64,000 nt of DNA, taken from NCBI RefSeq assembly GCF_036231965.1, contig NZ_CP109499.1:8494001-8558000 (forward strand), given 5' to 3'. The notes beneath the pieces are model-generated. The model made no database searches. It was given only the letters and a program-made list of their open reading frames with translations, and had not been told where the DNA came from. Origin of the DNA: Streptomyces sp. NBC_01428 (GTDB lineage: Bacteria > Actinomycetota > Actinomycetes > Streptomycetales > Streptomycetaceae). This document shows positions 1 to 10,100 of the stretch, one piece after another; within the stretch, counting starts at the first letter, position 1; the number at the start of each line of letters is the position of its first letter. A program made the position numbers and the translations under genes.

Positions 1-914
1 ATCGCCAGAAGGCCGACGAGCCCGGCGAGGAAGAGGACGACACCGACGGTCTGGCTGTAGCCGAGGTCCGCCGCGATGAACGCCTTCTGGTAGACGAGGA
101 ACGACAGGGTCGTGGACGAGGTCCCCGGACCGCCCTGGGTCAGCAGGAGCACGTGCTGCGCCGAGCCGAACAGCGTCCACAGGAACTGGAGCATCGTCAC
201 GACCCCCACGTAGTCACGGATCACGGGGAAGTGGACCGCCCACATGGTGCGCCAGTGACCCGCTCCGTCCAGCTGGGCGGCCTCGCCCAGCTCGTCGGGC
301 ACACTGCCCAGCCGGGCCGCGAACAGCACCGCGGTGAAGCCGATACCGCCCCAGATGTCCAGGGCGATCAGACACCCGAGTGCCGTCGACGGCGACGCCA
401 GCCACGCGTCGGTCAGCGAACCGAGCCCCATCCCCTGCAACGCGCCGTTGGCCAGGCCGTCCGGCGACAGGGCCGCGTAGAAGACCATCGCCTTCGCCGG
501 GGTCGAGATCAGCCCGGGTATGAACAGCAGGTAGCGGATCACCCGGTGCCCGGGCGGCCGTTGTGCCACGTAGTAGCCCAGCATGTACGCGCACACGATC
601 ATCACCGGCAGCGCGACGGCGAGCTGGACCGCGGTGTTGCGGGTGGCGTCCCAGAAGACCGGATCGGCGAACACCGTACGGACGTTGTCCAGCCCGGCGA
701 ACGAGACCGGCTGGAGCATGCCCGGCCAGCGCAGTGCGGCGATCACGAAGATGGCGAGCATCGGCCCGACCATGAACACGAGGTACCAGACCAGCGCGGG
801 CACGGCGAGCACGGTGCCGCCCTGCCGGGTGGCACGTCCCGCCGCGGCAGGAGGGGCGGGCGGTGCGGGGCGGCGGGCCGCCGTACCGTCCGGTGTCGTC
901 GTCAGCGTCGTCAT
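1..914 (-). CDS. ABC sugar transporter permease (MalF-type), 3' end beyond window
   Basis: Inner-membrane permease of a carbohydrate ABC importer; 304 codons are visible and the C-terminus lies outside the window. The ATG at 914 follows a GGGAG ribosome site. An Ala/Pro-rich cytoplasmic leader is followed by a first membrane helix at about residues 34-56, then further helices. The cytoplasmic EAA loop that docks on the ATPase is visible near residue 210 (EAAQLDGAG). The gene starts 52 bases after the binding-protein gene on the same strand, so the two form one operon. A second (MalG-type) permease would be expected just outside the window. The family is clear; the sugar is not. Confidence 0.9.
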   Translation of the reverse strand, partial: MTTLTTTPDGTAARRPAPPAPPAAAGRATRQGGTVLAVPALVWYLVFMVGPMLAIFVIAALRWPGMLQPVSFAGLDNVRTVFADPVFWDATRNTAVQLAVALPVMIVCAYMLGYYVAQRPPGHRVIRYLLFIPGLISTPAKAMVFYAALSPDGLANGALQGMGLGSLTDAWLASPSTALGCLIALDIWGGIGFTAVLFAARLGSVPDELGEAAQLDGAGHWRTMWAVHFPVIRDYVGVVTMLQFLWTLFGSAQHVLLLTQGGPGTSSTTLSFLVYQKAFIAADLGYSQTVGVVLFLAGLVGLLA

Positions 915-966
915 GCGGTGACTCCCGGGGACTGCTCGGCGGAAACGATGGAGGCGGGCGGCCGGC

Positions 967-2256
967 TCATGCGGACCGGTACGCGGCTTCGAGCGTGGCG
1001 CGGACCCGTGCCGCACTCGTGCCGCGCGTGAACGACGTACTGGTCGCGGTGATCAGCGGCTGCGCCGCGGCCGGCGGCACGTACACGTCGGGCAGCAGCA
1101 CCTGACTCACCTCGGAGCCGAGCCGCTGCGCCGCCGCGACCAGGGGGAAGTCGCCGCTGACGGCGTCCGTGCGCAACGCCATGTCGCGGCCGCTCTCCTT
1201 CACGAAGCGCGCCACGGTGTCCTGCCGGTACATGAACCGGAGGAACTTCTCCACGTGCTCGATCTTGCGGACGCCGTTCGGGCTGATCCAGAAGCCGATG
1301 AGGGTGAAGGCGCGGATGATCGTGGGATGTTCGTGGGCCGACCGCTCGGCGAGCGGCCAGCCGCCCACCTCGGTGTGCCGTGCCACGTCCTCGGGCACCT
1401 TCGCCAGGGCGGAGGACATCGCCGACTGGATCGCCGCGGACCGGGTGTTGTACTGCGTGGTCATGGAGTCGGACGTCAGCCCCTGGGCCTTGTCCGCGAA
1501 CACGCCCGCGTCCCGCAGGTCCACGAAGTACTGGATGCCCTCGCGGGCGCCCCGGCCCGAGAAGTCGCCGGCCGTGTACACGTGCCGCGCCTCGTCCTGG
1601 GAGAGGAACGTCTGGATGATCTGGGCCAGGAGCTTCTGCCCGGTCCAGTCGTTGCCGCCGACGGTGACCGGCGCGATTCCCTTGGCCCGCAGCTTGCGGG
1701 CGGCGGCGACGAGCTGGTCGCCCGTGGTGGGTATCTCGTCGACGCCGGCCCGGTCGAGCAGCGCGCGGTTGTAGGCGACCGGCCAGTTCGTGGCGAAGTA
1801 CGGGAAGGCCCGCAGCCGGTGCTTGCCGTCGGTCCAGGCGGACAGCGCGGTGGGCAGGACGCGCTCGCGCAGCCCCCACGAGTCCAGGTACGGCGCCACG
1901 TCCACGGTCGCGTCGACGTCCGTCCAGGCCAGCGTCTTGTCGTAGAGGTTGACCATGACGACGTCGGCCTCTTTACGGGCCAGCCGCGAGGTCTCGTAGA
2001 CCTGGCCGAGGTCGTCGCCGTTGACGAGGTTCTTGACCTTCAGCCCGGGGTTCTCCTCGCGGAACCGGTCCAGGGCCGACAGATAGGTGGGAGAGCCCGG
2101 CGCGGTCGTGCCGAGCTGGGTGTGGATGACGAGGGTGTCCGGATCGGAGTCCGCCGAGGCCAGTGACGAGCAGCCGGACAGGGCGGGCAGGGCGGCGGCC
2201 GTAGCCAGGCCGGAGCCGGCGGCGAGAAGGCCGCGCCGGGTCAGCGAAGAGCGCAC
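967..2256 (-). CDS. Extracellular sugar-binding lipoprotein of ABC transporter
   Basis: Solute-binding protein that would capture an oligosaccharide outside the cell and pass it to the downstream permease. I place the start at GTG 2256 (429 residues): GGAGA ends 8 bases upstream. An in-frame TTG at 2271 has no such site. The N-terminus has a twin-arginine pattern (TRRGLLAAG) followed by a lipobox, LSGC, with the lipid-accepting cysteine at residue 29, so it is probably a Tat-exported lipoprotein. The rest has the size and layout of the MalE/UgpB-like family. A promoter lies at 2320-2348. The facing GH106-like gene suggests the ligand is released by that secreted enzyme, perhaps a rhamnose-containing saccharide (inference). 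Confidence 0.88.
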   Translation of the reverse strand: MRSSLTRRGLLAAGSGLATAAALPALSGCSSLASADSDPDTLVIHTQLGTTAPGSPTYLSALDRFREENPGLKVKNLVNGDDLGQVYETSRLARKEADVVMVNLYDKTLAWTDVDATVDVAPYLDSWGLRERVLPTALSAWTDGKHRLRAFPYFATNWPVAYNRALLDRAGVDEIPTTGDQLVAAARKLRAKGIAPVTVGGNDWTGQKLLAQIIQTFLSQDEARHVYTAGDFSGRGAREGIQYFVDLRDAGVFADKAQGLTSDSMTTQYNTRSAAIQSAMSSALAKVPEDVARHTEVGGWPLAERSAHEHPTIIRAFTLIGFWISPNGVRKIEHVEKFLRFMYRQDTVARFVKESGRDMALRTDAVSGDFPLVAAAQRLGSEVSQVLLPDVYVPPAAAQPLITATSTSFTRGTSAARVRATLEAAYRSA

Positions 2257-2279
2257 AGCGGTTGTCTCCAACCAAGCGG

Positions 2280-2294
2280 TTAACGACTGGTTAA
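2280..2294. promoter_or_regulatory. Operator candidate in the binding-protein leader
   Basis: Perfect inverted repeat TTAAC-N5-GTTAA. It lies between the promoter at 2320-2348 and the GTG start at 2256, where a bound repressor would block transcription. The cognate regulator is not in the window near this site. Confidence 0.5.
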
Positions 2295-2319
2295 TCGATG
2301 TACCTCAAAAGGTGCGAGG

Positions 2320-2348
2320 ACTTTAAGAGGCGAACAGGCCGGGGTCAA
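2320..2348 (-). promoter_or_regulatory. Promoter of the sugar-binding protein operon
   Basis: On the minus strand TTGACC (2348-2343) is followed after exactly 17 bases by TAAAGT (2325-2320), a good housekeeping-sigma promoter. The leader to GTG 2256 would be about 55 bases and includes the operator at 2280-2294. Confidence 0.65.
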
Positions 2349-3174
2349 GGGGTGGGCGATCACCCGGTGACGGGGATGGTGGCGCCCCGAGGTGGTGCGT
2401 GCCGTGAGGGTTGGCGGACAGGCGTGACCCCGTTTGCCTCCGCGTCCCCTCAAGTGCGTCACGGGCGACCGGACTTCACGGGGTGCGCCGCCGGCAGGTG
2501 AGGTGGCCGGACGACGGAACCGCCCGGCCCACGCCGTGTGCGGTCGCCCCGCAAAGAGATCGGCGGAGGCGACGTACCGGCCGCCCCCTCCTCGTTGCGT
2601 ACCGGGGCGTCACGGGCCAACTCCCCAAATGCGGCGACGCGCCGCGAACCGTCACGATCCGGGTGTGCGGCGGGAACGCTCCCGTGCGTCGGGCTCCGGC
2701 GGGTCTGCCGACACGAACGTGCCTGGTGGGCACGGCGAGTCGGCGGTCTCCTCCGGTATGGGGTGCGCGGCGGGTCGGGGTTCGCTCCGGTGCGGGGGTG
2801 CGGGGGTGCGGGGGTGCGGGGGTGCGGGGGTGCGGGGGTGCGGGGGTGCGGGGGTGCGGGGGTGCGGGGGTGCGGGGGTACGCGGCGTGCCGCGTGCCGG
2901 GCGTCAGGTGTGCCCGGGGCACGCTGGGCCCTGGAGTCGCGGGGCCGGCGGACCTCGGGACCGGCGGACCTCGGAGCGAGCGGGCTGCGGATCAGGCGGG
3001 CTGCGGAACCGGCGGGCTGTCGCACTCGGAGCCTGCTCCGCGCCGCGCGGTCGCGGCGGTCTCTCGATCGGGGTGACTCCTCCGGCCGCCTCATCGCGTA
3101 TGCCGTCCGCCTGGATCCGGATGTGTCCGTCCTCCTCGATCCCGGATGTGCCGGAGGTGATCGTGGCCGATCTC
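2349..3174. other. Gene-free stretch between the divergent sugar genes
   Basis: Open frames exist on both strands here, but they are produced by the 8-mer repeat and GC bias: the encoded peptides are low-complexity (Gly/Cys/Val or Pro/His/Thr), with no supported start and no recognisable domain. Apart from the tandem repeat at 2791-2878 and loose duplications around 2940-3030 (GGACCTCGG, GCGGGCTGCGG), I see nothing functional. Confidence 0.6.
2791..2878 (+). repeat. Eleven perfect tandem copies of TGCGGGGG
   Basis: Eleven uninterrupted 8-bp units, ending where the twelfth unit breaks to TA at 2879-2880. Each unit supplies a run of five G separated by the 3-base loop TGC, an arrangement that can form stacked G-quadruplexes on the plus strand. 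The unit length is not a multiple of three, so every frame cycles through the same peptide repeat; this argues against coding use. Confidence 0.95.
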
Positions 3175-3236
3175 TTGACCGTGGCCGAATCGCAGGCTTA
3201 GCGTTCCGGCGTCGATACGCATTGAAACGATTCAAT
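3175..3236 (+). promoter_or_regulatory. Promoter plus LacI-type operator of the GH106-like gene
   Basis: TTGACC at 3175-3180 and TAGCGT at 3199-3204 are spaced by 18 bases. Just downstream lies ATTGAAACGATTCAAT (3221-3236), a near-perfect palindrome with the central CG typical of LacI-family operators (half sites TTGAAAC and TTGAATC). Its position at about +10 to +25 fits repression relieved by a sugar inducer. No LacI gene is adjacent in the window; it may lie left of position 1. Confidence 0.65.
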
Positions 3237-3268
3237 CACCCGATCTTCTCCCGGACTTGGGGCGCACC

Positions 3269-6200
3269 ATGGATGAACGCACGCCGCGACGCAGCGGACC
3301 GGCCCGGCGTACGGCACTGGCTGCCGGGCTCGGGGCAACGGTCCTGAGCGCGCTTCCCGGAGTGGCCTCCGCCGCCCCGGCCGTCACGGGCGGCAGGGCC
3401 GGGGCGGCGCCGACGCCCGGGTCGGCGGGGGCCGGCCTCGGGACCACGGCCGACTGGTTCGCGAACCCGCCGCGCTCGGTGCGCCCCAAGTTCCGCTGGT
3501 GGTGGCCCGACGGGCTGGTCGACCCGGACGAGATCGCCCGCGAGATCGACCAGATCGCCGACGCGGGCTTCGGCGGCATGGAGATCGCCGCCGTCCACCA
3601 CAGCATCAAGGACAAGTCCCTGCTGGACACCGAACACCACGGATGGGGCAGCAGACCCTGGCGGGACGGTGTCGAGGCCGCGTTGAGCCGAGCCGCCCGG
3701 CGCGGGGTGACCATCGACCTGACGCTCGGCCCGAGTTGGCCCGTCGCGGTCCCCGGTGTGACGCCCGACGACGACGTGGCCGCGCAGGAACTCGCCTACG
3801 GGCGGCTCGCGCTGGCCGCCGGTGCCGCCTACGAAGGGCCCGTTCCCGCCGCCGTCCACGGGCCCGAGTCCGGTGTCACCCGCCAGACGCTCGTCGCCGT
3901 GCAGGCCGCCCGCGTCGACCCCGCGAACTCCACGCGCAAGGAGACGGGCCTGGACCTGGACAGCGTCCGGGACCTCACCGCTCTCGTCACCGACGGCGTC
4001 CTGTCCTGGACGGCCCCCGGCGACGGCGACTGGGTCCTGATCTCGTACTGGCAGCGCGGCTCGGCCCAGCAACCCGAGTCGGGACCGCACGCGTCACCGG
4101 CGGCGTACGTCGTCGACCACTTCAGTGCCGCGGGCACCGGCGCGGTGACCGACTTCTGGGACCGCATGATCCTGACCTCCTCCCTGCGGCGCCTGCTGCG
4201 GGCCGCGGGCGGAGCGTTCTTCGAGGACTCCGTGGAACTGGAGACCGACGGACTGACCTGGACGTCGGGGCTCCCCGAGGCCTTCGAGCAGCACACCGGA
4301 CGCCCCCTGCTGCCCTACCTGCCCGCCCTGGTCCTGGACAAGAGCAACCAGGTCTTCGCCTTCGAGGCCCAGCTGACCCGGCAGATCCGGCACGACTTCT
4401 GGGAGACCGTCTCCGGGCTCTTCAACCGGCATCACCTCGGCGCCCTGCGGGACTGGGCCCACTCCCTGGGCATGCGTCTGCGCTCACAGCCGTACGGTCT
4501 CCAGACGGACGCGATCGCCTCGGCGGCCCTGCTCGACATCCCCGAGGGCGAGTCCCTCGGCTTCAAGAACCTCGACGACTACCGCTGTCTCGCGGGCGGC
4601 CGCGACATGGCCGGCCACACGATCCTGTCCTGCGAGGCGGGCGCCTACAACGGCACCGCCTACAGCACGACCTGGGACCGGTTCCTGCGCACCATGGGCG
4701 GCGCCTACGCGGCCGGCGTCAACCAGACGGTCCTGCACGGCTTCTCGTACGCCACCGCGCCCCAGGTGGCCTGGCCCGGGTTCGCGGCCTTCAGCCCGTA
4801 CAACGGCACCGCCGGATACGGGGAGTCGTGGGGACCGCGCCAGCCCACCTGGAAGCACGTCCCCGACATCGCCGGCTACCTCGGGCGGCTGCACCGGGTG
4901 CTGCAGAGCGGCACGGCGCGCGCGGACGTGGCGATCTTCCGGCAGACCGGATACACCGCCACCGGCATCGGCGCCTCCTGGTTCACCGCGACCGGCATCC
5001 CCCTCGGATGGAGCCACCAGTTCCTCAGCGGGCCCCTGCTCGACCTGCCCGCCGCGACCGTCCGGCGGGGCCGCCTCGCACCGGAAGGGCCCGCCTACAA
5101 GGCCCTGTTCGTCGAGGGCGACTTCTTCTACGGCTCCACGCCCACCCTGTCGGTCGACGACGCGCGCAAGATCCTCGCGCTGGCCCGGGCCGGACTGCCC
5201 GTCGTCCTGCTCGGCGCCTTCGACCAGGGGCTGACACCCGGAGTGCCCACCGACGGCGAGACCACCGAACTCCGCGACGTCCTGGGCCGGTTGCTGGCCC
5301 TCTCGAACGTCGCGCTCGTCAGCGACAAGGCGGCCGTCGGTGACGCGTTGTCCCGGCTCGGCGTCACGGCGGACGCCCGGTACGCCACGTCGTCCACCCT
5401 CCTCAACGCCCACCGCGCCACCGCCGAGGCGGACTTCTACTACTTCTGCAACGGCAAGCACGCGGAGACGGTCAAGCCGCCCGTCGCCGCCATCGACCAC
5501 GAGGTCACCCTGCGCCGCACGGGCTCGGGCAGTTCGGTTCCCTATCTGCTCGACCCGTGGTCGGGCGAGGCCGTCCGGCTCGCGCACTACACGCGGGACG
5601 GCGACGACTTCACCGTCCGGATCACGCTGCAACCGGGGGAGTCGACGATCATCGCCCTGGGTCGCACCGGACTCTTCGGCGACCGGCACGGCTCCCTGCC
5701 GGGCGTCGTCGAAACCGACGCCGATCAGGCCCTCTTCACCGCAGCGGGTCTGGCGGTCCGGGTGAGCGCGCCCGGCACCTATACGACCCGGCTGGACCGC
5801 GGCCGGCCCGTCTCCACGACCGTCCGGTCCGTGCCGGCCGTCGTCACCCCGACGCGTTGGCGGCTGGACGTGGACGACTGGCGCCCCGGCAGCAGTGCCA
5901 CCCGCACGGAGCACGTCTCCGTCTCGGTCGCCCTCGACGCTCTGCTGCCCTGGTCGGCGATCCCCGAACTCGCCGACAGCGCGGGCATCGGCCGCTATCG
6001 CACCACCGTGGACCTCCCCTCCGACTGGACGTCCGGCCATGGCGCCCGGCTGGAACTCGGCCAGGTCGGCGACACCTGCCGGGTCACCGTCAACGGCCGC
6101 CGCCTGCCCCCGGTCAGCCGGCTGCACCCGGTCGTCGACCTCGCCCCCGGCCTGCTGCACCGCGGCGCCAACGTGATCGAGGTGGAGGTCGCGACTCCGC

Positions 6201-6316
6201 TGATCAACCGCCTCCGGGTCGCCCAGCCGACCGTCTTCGGCGGCACGGCCCGCCAGGACCACGGACTGGTCGGCCCCGTCCGGCTGGTGCCGTACGCGGA
6301 AGCACGCTTGTCCTGA
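3269..6316 (+). CDS. Secreted GH106-like glycoside hydrolase (putative alpha-L-rhamnosidase)
   Basis: Large secreted glycosidase of 1,015 residues from ATG 3269; GGGG lies 5-9 bases upstream, while a TTG at 3257 has no ribosome site. Residues 1-35 form a signal sequence with a twin arginine (ARRTALAAG) and an ASA cleavage site. The catalytic part opens with NPPRSVRPKFRWWWPDG and the following GFGGMEIA, a pattern I associate with the GH106 rhamnosidase family and relatives. The last 130 or so residues (GRYRTTVDLP to NVIEVEVATPL) look like a galactose-binding-like beta-sandwich. It would trim terminal sugars, plausibly rhamnose, from plant polysaccharides or glycosides for the facing ABC transporter. 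The exact linkage is not predictable from sequence. Confidence 0.72.
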   Translation: MDERTPRRSGPARRTALAAGLGATVLSALPGVASAAPAVTGGRAGAAPTPGSAGAGLGTTADWFANPPRSVRPKFRWWWPDGLVDPDEIAREIDQIADAGFGGMEIAAVHHSIKDKSLLDTEHHGWGSRPWRDGVEAALSRAARRGVTIDLTLGPSWPVAVPGVTPDDDVAAQELAYGRLALAAGAAYEGPVPAAVHGPESGVTRQTLVAVQAARVDPANSTRKETGLDLDSVRDLTALVTDGVLSWTAPGDGDWVLISYWQRGSAQQPESGPHASPAAYVVDHFSAAGTGAVTDFWDRMILTSSLRRLLRAAGGAFFEDSVELETDGLTWTSGLPEAFEQHTGRPLLPYLPALVLDKSNQVFAFEAQLTRQIRHDFWETVSGLFNRHHLGALRDWAHSLGMRLRSQPYGLQTDAIASAALLDIPEGESLGFKNLDDYRCLAGGRDMAGHTILSCEAGAYNGTAYSTTWDRFLRTMGGAYAAGVNQTVLHGFSYATAPQVAWPGFAAFSPYNGTAGYGESWGPRQPTWKHVPDIAGYLGRLHRVLQSGTARADVAIFRQTGYTATGIGASWFTATGIPLGWSHQFLSGPLLDLPAATVRRGRLAPEGPAYKALFVEGDFFYGSTPTLSVDDARKILALARAGLPVVLLGAFDQGLTPGVPTDGETTELRDVLGRLLALSNVALVSDKAAVGDALSRLGVTADARYATSSTLLNAHRATAEADFYYFCNGKHAETVKPPVAAIDHEVTLRRTGSGSSVPYLLDPWSGEAVRLAHYTRDGDDFTVRITLQPGESTIIALGRTGLFGDRHGSLPGVVETDADQALFTAAGLAVRVSAPGTYTTRLDRGRPVSTTVRSVPAVVTPTRWRLDVDDWRPGSSATRTEHVSVSVALDALLPWSAIPELADSAGIGRYRTTVDLPSDWTSGHGARLELGQVGDTCRVTVNGRRLPPVSRLHPVVDLAPGLLHRGANVIEVEVATPLINRLRVAQPTVFGGTARQDHGLVGPVRLVPYAEARLS

Positions 6317-6325
6317 GACGGATCC

Positions 6326-6364
6326 GTGCAGGGGTGCCGGCTCCGCGAGGCGGCGCCTCTGCAC
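6326..6364 (+). terminator. Hairpin terminator after the GH106-like gene
   Basis: Arms of 14 bases (starting GTGCAG and ending CTGCAC) match at 12 positions around an 11-base loop, beginning 10 bases after the stop codon. No clear U run follows. Confidence 0.6.
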
Positions 6365-7164
6365 GACGTGTCCAAGGGTGCCGGTGGACGGGACCGCATC
6401 ACCCGGTTCGACGGCGAAGCCGAGGCCGCTCCACTGACGTTGCGGGCCAGGGTGTTTCAGGAGGAGCACGCGGCGACGCCCGCCACCCGAACATCGAGGA
6501 CCCGTGGGCCGGACTGCCGCCTGTGCACCCCTGACGAACCGGGACCGCCCGCACCCTGCACAACCCTGAGAAAGCGGGCGTTCCCTCCCAACTCCGCCGC
6601 CCTGTCGCGCACTTCGTTACGTGCGATCAATTCCGATCCGAATCACCTGGTCACCGCACGAATGAAGCCCCGGAAGGGGCCGCGCGGTCAAGGCGGCTTG
6701 CCCTGAAGGACATTGACATCGATCGAGCGGCTGATCGATGATCACGGTGCGCTTCGGGAGTTCCCCGAGAGCTCGCCGGAATGTGATTTCGTCTGTTCAG
6801 TGTGAAGCCGAGGGAGTCAACGTGCGCAGCGCCGATCGCGCGGGACAGTATTTCCTGACCGTCCATCAGGATTCCGGGCCACCCGCACCGTAGATCCGGT
6901 ATCCGCGCCACCGCGAGCCCGTCTGCGGGGATCCCGGACCCAAGTTCGTCACTCTTTCCCCCTTTATGTCCGCCAGATCGGCGTGACCACTCTCCTCCAG
7001 CAGCCGGGTGGCGGCACCGTCGCCGCCCGCCCCGCCCTTTCCGCCCTCCATTCCCACCGGCTCATCACGGTCGTCCGTGCTTTCCGGCTCCCGGAACGGT
7101 GAACCCGTCCGTCCGGTCGAACGACGCCGTCCGTTCCCCACCATGGGAAGGCCAGGTTTCGGCA
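6365..7164 (+). promoter_or_regulatory. Upstream region of the NRPS cluster
   Basis: About 800 bases with no supported gene. A candidate promoter is TTGACA at 6713-6718 with GATGAT at 6737-6742 (18-base spacer), which would give a leader of about 410 bases before the first NRPS gene. Reading frames within it have poor composition and no domain. No regulator gene lies at this end of the cluster, so pathway control must come from elsewhere. Confidence 0.4.
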
Positions 7165-10100
7165 GTGCAGAAAACCCCCCACGCAATCCAGCATGCTCCC
7201 GCCCCGCGGAATACCGGCCTTTCCCGCGGGAATGCCGAGGAACCCCGATCTCGTATGCGGGACGCGTCCTTCGCCCAGCAACGGCTCTGGTTCCTGGCGC
7301 AATTGCCGGGCGCGAACGAGGCCTACAACGAGGCGCTCGCCTTCCAGCTCGAAGGACCCCTGGACGCCGACGCGTTCGGCCGGTCCCTCGACGCCCTGGT
7401 CGCCCGCCACGAGACGCTGCGCACCCGGCTGGTGACCGTCGACGGCGAGCTCCGGCAGTGCGTCGAGCCGCCCACCACCGGGTTCGCTCTGCTCCGCACC
7501 GACCTCACCGGGGCCCCCGACGCGTCGAAGGCTCTGGCCGCCCTGCGGGAGGCCGAGGCGTGCGCCCCCTTCGACCTGGAGGCCGGGCCCCTCGGCCGAG
7601 GCTGCCTGGTGACGTTGGAGGCCGACCGCCATGTGCTGCTCCTGACGTTCCACCACAGCATCTACGACGGCTGGTCGATGAACGTCATGATGCGCGAACT
7701 CGGCTCCCTGTACGAGGCGTTCAGGGCCGATGGTGACGACCCGCTGCCACCCCTCACCGTCCAGTACGCCGACCACGCGGTCGCCGAACGGGCCTCGGTG
7801 GCCGACGGCACGCTCGGCGCCCAGGAGGACTACTGGCGCCGGACCCTGGAGGACGCGCCACCCCTGCTGGAACTACCCACCGACCGCTCCCGTCCCGCCG
7901 AGCAGCAACACGACGGTGGACGCGTCGAGTTCCGTCTCGGACCGGAGGACACGGCGGCCCTGCGGACCCTCGCGCGCAGCCACGGCGCCACCCTCTTCGT
8001 CGCCGTCCTGACCGGCTGGTCGATTCTGCTGGCGCGGCTCTCCGGACAGACCGACATCGTTGTCGGCAGTCCCGTGGCGAACCGCCGTGATCCCGTCGCC
8101 CGGTCCCTGATCGGCTTCTTCGCCAACTCCCTGGCGCTGCGCGTCGATCTGTCCGGAGGACCGTCCGGCGCCGAGGCCCTCACCCGGACCCGGTCCGTCG
8201 TGCGCGGCGCCCTCGATCATCAGGCGCTGCCCTTCGAGCGGGTCGTGGAGATCGTCAACCCACCCCGGAGCGCGGCCCACGCGCCGCTGTTCCAGACGAT
8301 GCTGGCGTGGGTTCCCGACCGCTCCGGCCTGCTGCGGCTGAACGGCGTCACCGTCGAGCCGCTGCCCATCCCGTACGCGCCCGCCAAGTTCGACCTCGCG
8401 CTGTCCGTCACCGAGTCCGCGGGGGGCCTCGCCGGGCATCTCGACTTCGCCACCGCCCTGTTCGACGAGGCCACCGTCCGACGCCACGCGGACCAGCTCC
8501 GACGCCTGCTCACCGACCTGGCCCACCGCCCCGAACAGCACATCGGCACGCTCGACCTGATGAGCCCGGAGGACCGTGACCTGCTCCTCGCCGAGGGCGA
8601 GTCCCCCCGCGCGGTCGCCGATACCCGCAGCAAGACGTCCGCGTCCCCGCTCCCCGGCCCCATCGCGCCCGGCTCCCCACTCGCCGCCTCCGCCCTCACC
8701 GACCTCTTCGAGACGCAGGCCCGCCGCCGCCCCCACGAAGCGGCCGTCGTCTGCACCCGGGGGACCACCGACTACGCGACACTCGACCGCAGGGCGAACC
8801 GGCTGGCCCACGCACTCGCGGACCGCTCCGTCGGCCCCGGCGACGTGGTCGGGCTGCACACCGGACGCACGGTCGACCTCGTCGTCGGCGTGCTCGGCAT
8901 CCTCAAGGCCGGCGCCGCCTACCTTCCGCTCGACCCCGCCCAGCCGCAGACCCGCCTCGACGGCATGGTCGAGGACGCCGCATGCCCCCTGGTGCTGACC
9001 GACAGTCTCGAACACGTGCGGACCCGGGGATGGTCGGCCCTCACCGCCATCGAGACCCAGGGCGCGCTCTGCGACGCGCCGCCGGCCGTACCGCGAGCCC
9101 AGGACATGCTGGCCTACGTCATCTACACGTCCGGCTCCACGGGCCGCCCGAAGGGCGTCGCCGTCGAGCACCGCAGCGTGCTCAACCTCTTCGACACATG
9201 GCAGGAGCGGATGGGCAGCGGGCCCGCCGACGCCGGATCCGCCTGGTCCAGCATCGGCTTCGACGCCTCCGTGCACGAACTGCTGCTGCCGCTCACCACG
9301 GGCGCCAGTCTGCACATCGTCCCCGAGGAACTCCGCGGCGACCCCGAGTCGCTCGTGACGTGGCTGCGCGAGCACCGGATCGTCCAGGCCTTCCTGCCAC
9401 CCGCGTACGTCCGCTGGCTCGACGAGGACCCCGCCACACGCCTCTCCGGCCTGCGGCTGCGCACCCTGCTCACCGGCATCGAGTCACTCCCCGAGGCCAC
9501 CCTCCACCGGCTCACCCGTCACCTGCCCGGCCTCAAGGTGTGCTTCGGCTACGGGCCCACCGAGGCGACGCTGTACAGCACCGCCCACTACGACCCGCGC
9601 CCGCTGGACCGGCAGAGCCCGCTGGGCCGCCCCCTGCGCAACACGCGGCTCCGCCTGCTCGACGCCCACCTGCAGCCCGTACCGTCGGGCACCGTCGGCG
9701 AGGTGTACCTGGGTGGCGCCTGCCTGGCCCGCGGCTACCTCAACCGGCCCGACCTCACCGAGGAACGGTTCCTGCCCGACCCGTACCTCCCGGGCGAACG
9801 CCTCTACCGCACCGGAGACCTGGCCCGACGGCTCCCCGACGGAGACCTGCACTACGTGGGGCGCGCCGACGACCAGGTGAAGCTGCGCGGCTTCCGTATC
9901 GAACCCGCCGAGATCGAGGCGGCGCTGCTCGCCCTGGACGGCGTCAGGGAGGCCGTCGTGCTCACCGACCGCGACGCGCCGGGCGGGCCGCGCCTGGTCG
10001 CCGCCGTCGCCGCCACGCCCGGGGCGCGGGCAGATGCCCAGCCCTGGCGGACCGCGCTCACCCGGCACCTGCCCGACCACATGATCCCCGCGGTCGTCCT

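Noticed and set aside
2791..2878. CRISPR array
   Set aside because: Repeats are 8 bp and contiguous, with no unique spacers; no cas genes nearby.
2411..3347. Several overlapping frames across the tandem repeat
   Set aside because: Frames stay open only because the 8-mer has no stop in any phase; peptides are low-complexity and differ from any domain.
6326..6706. Small plus-strand frame after the GH106-like gene
   Set aside because: It begins at the terminator hairpin, lacks a ribosome site and has no recognisable domain.
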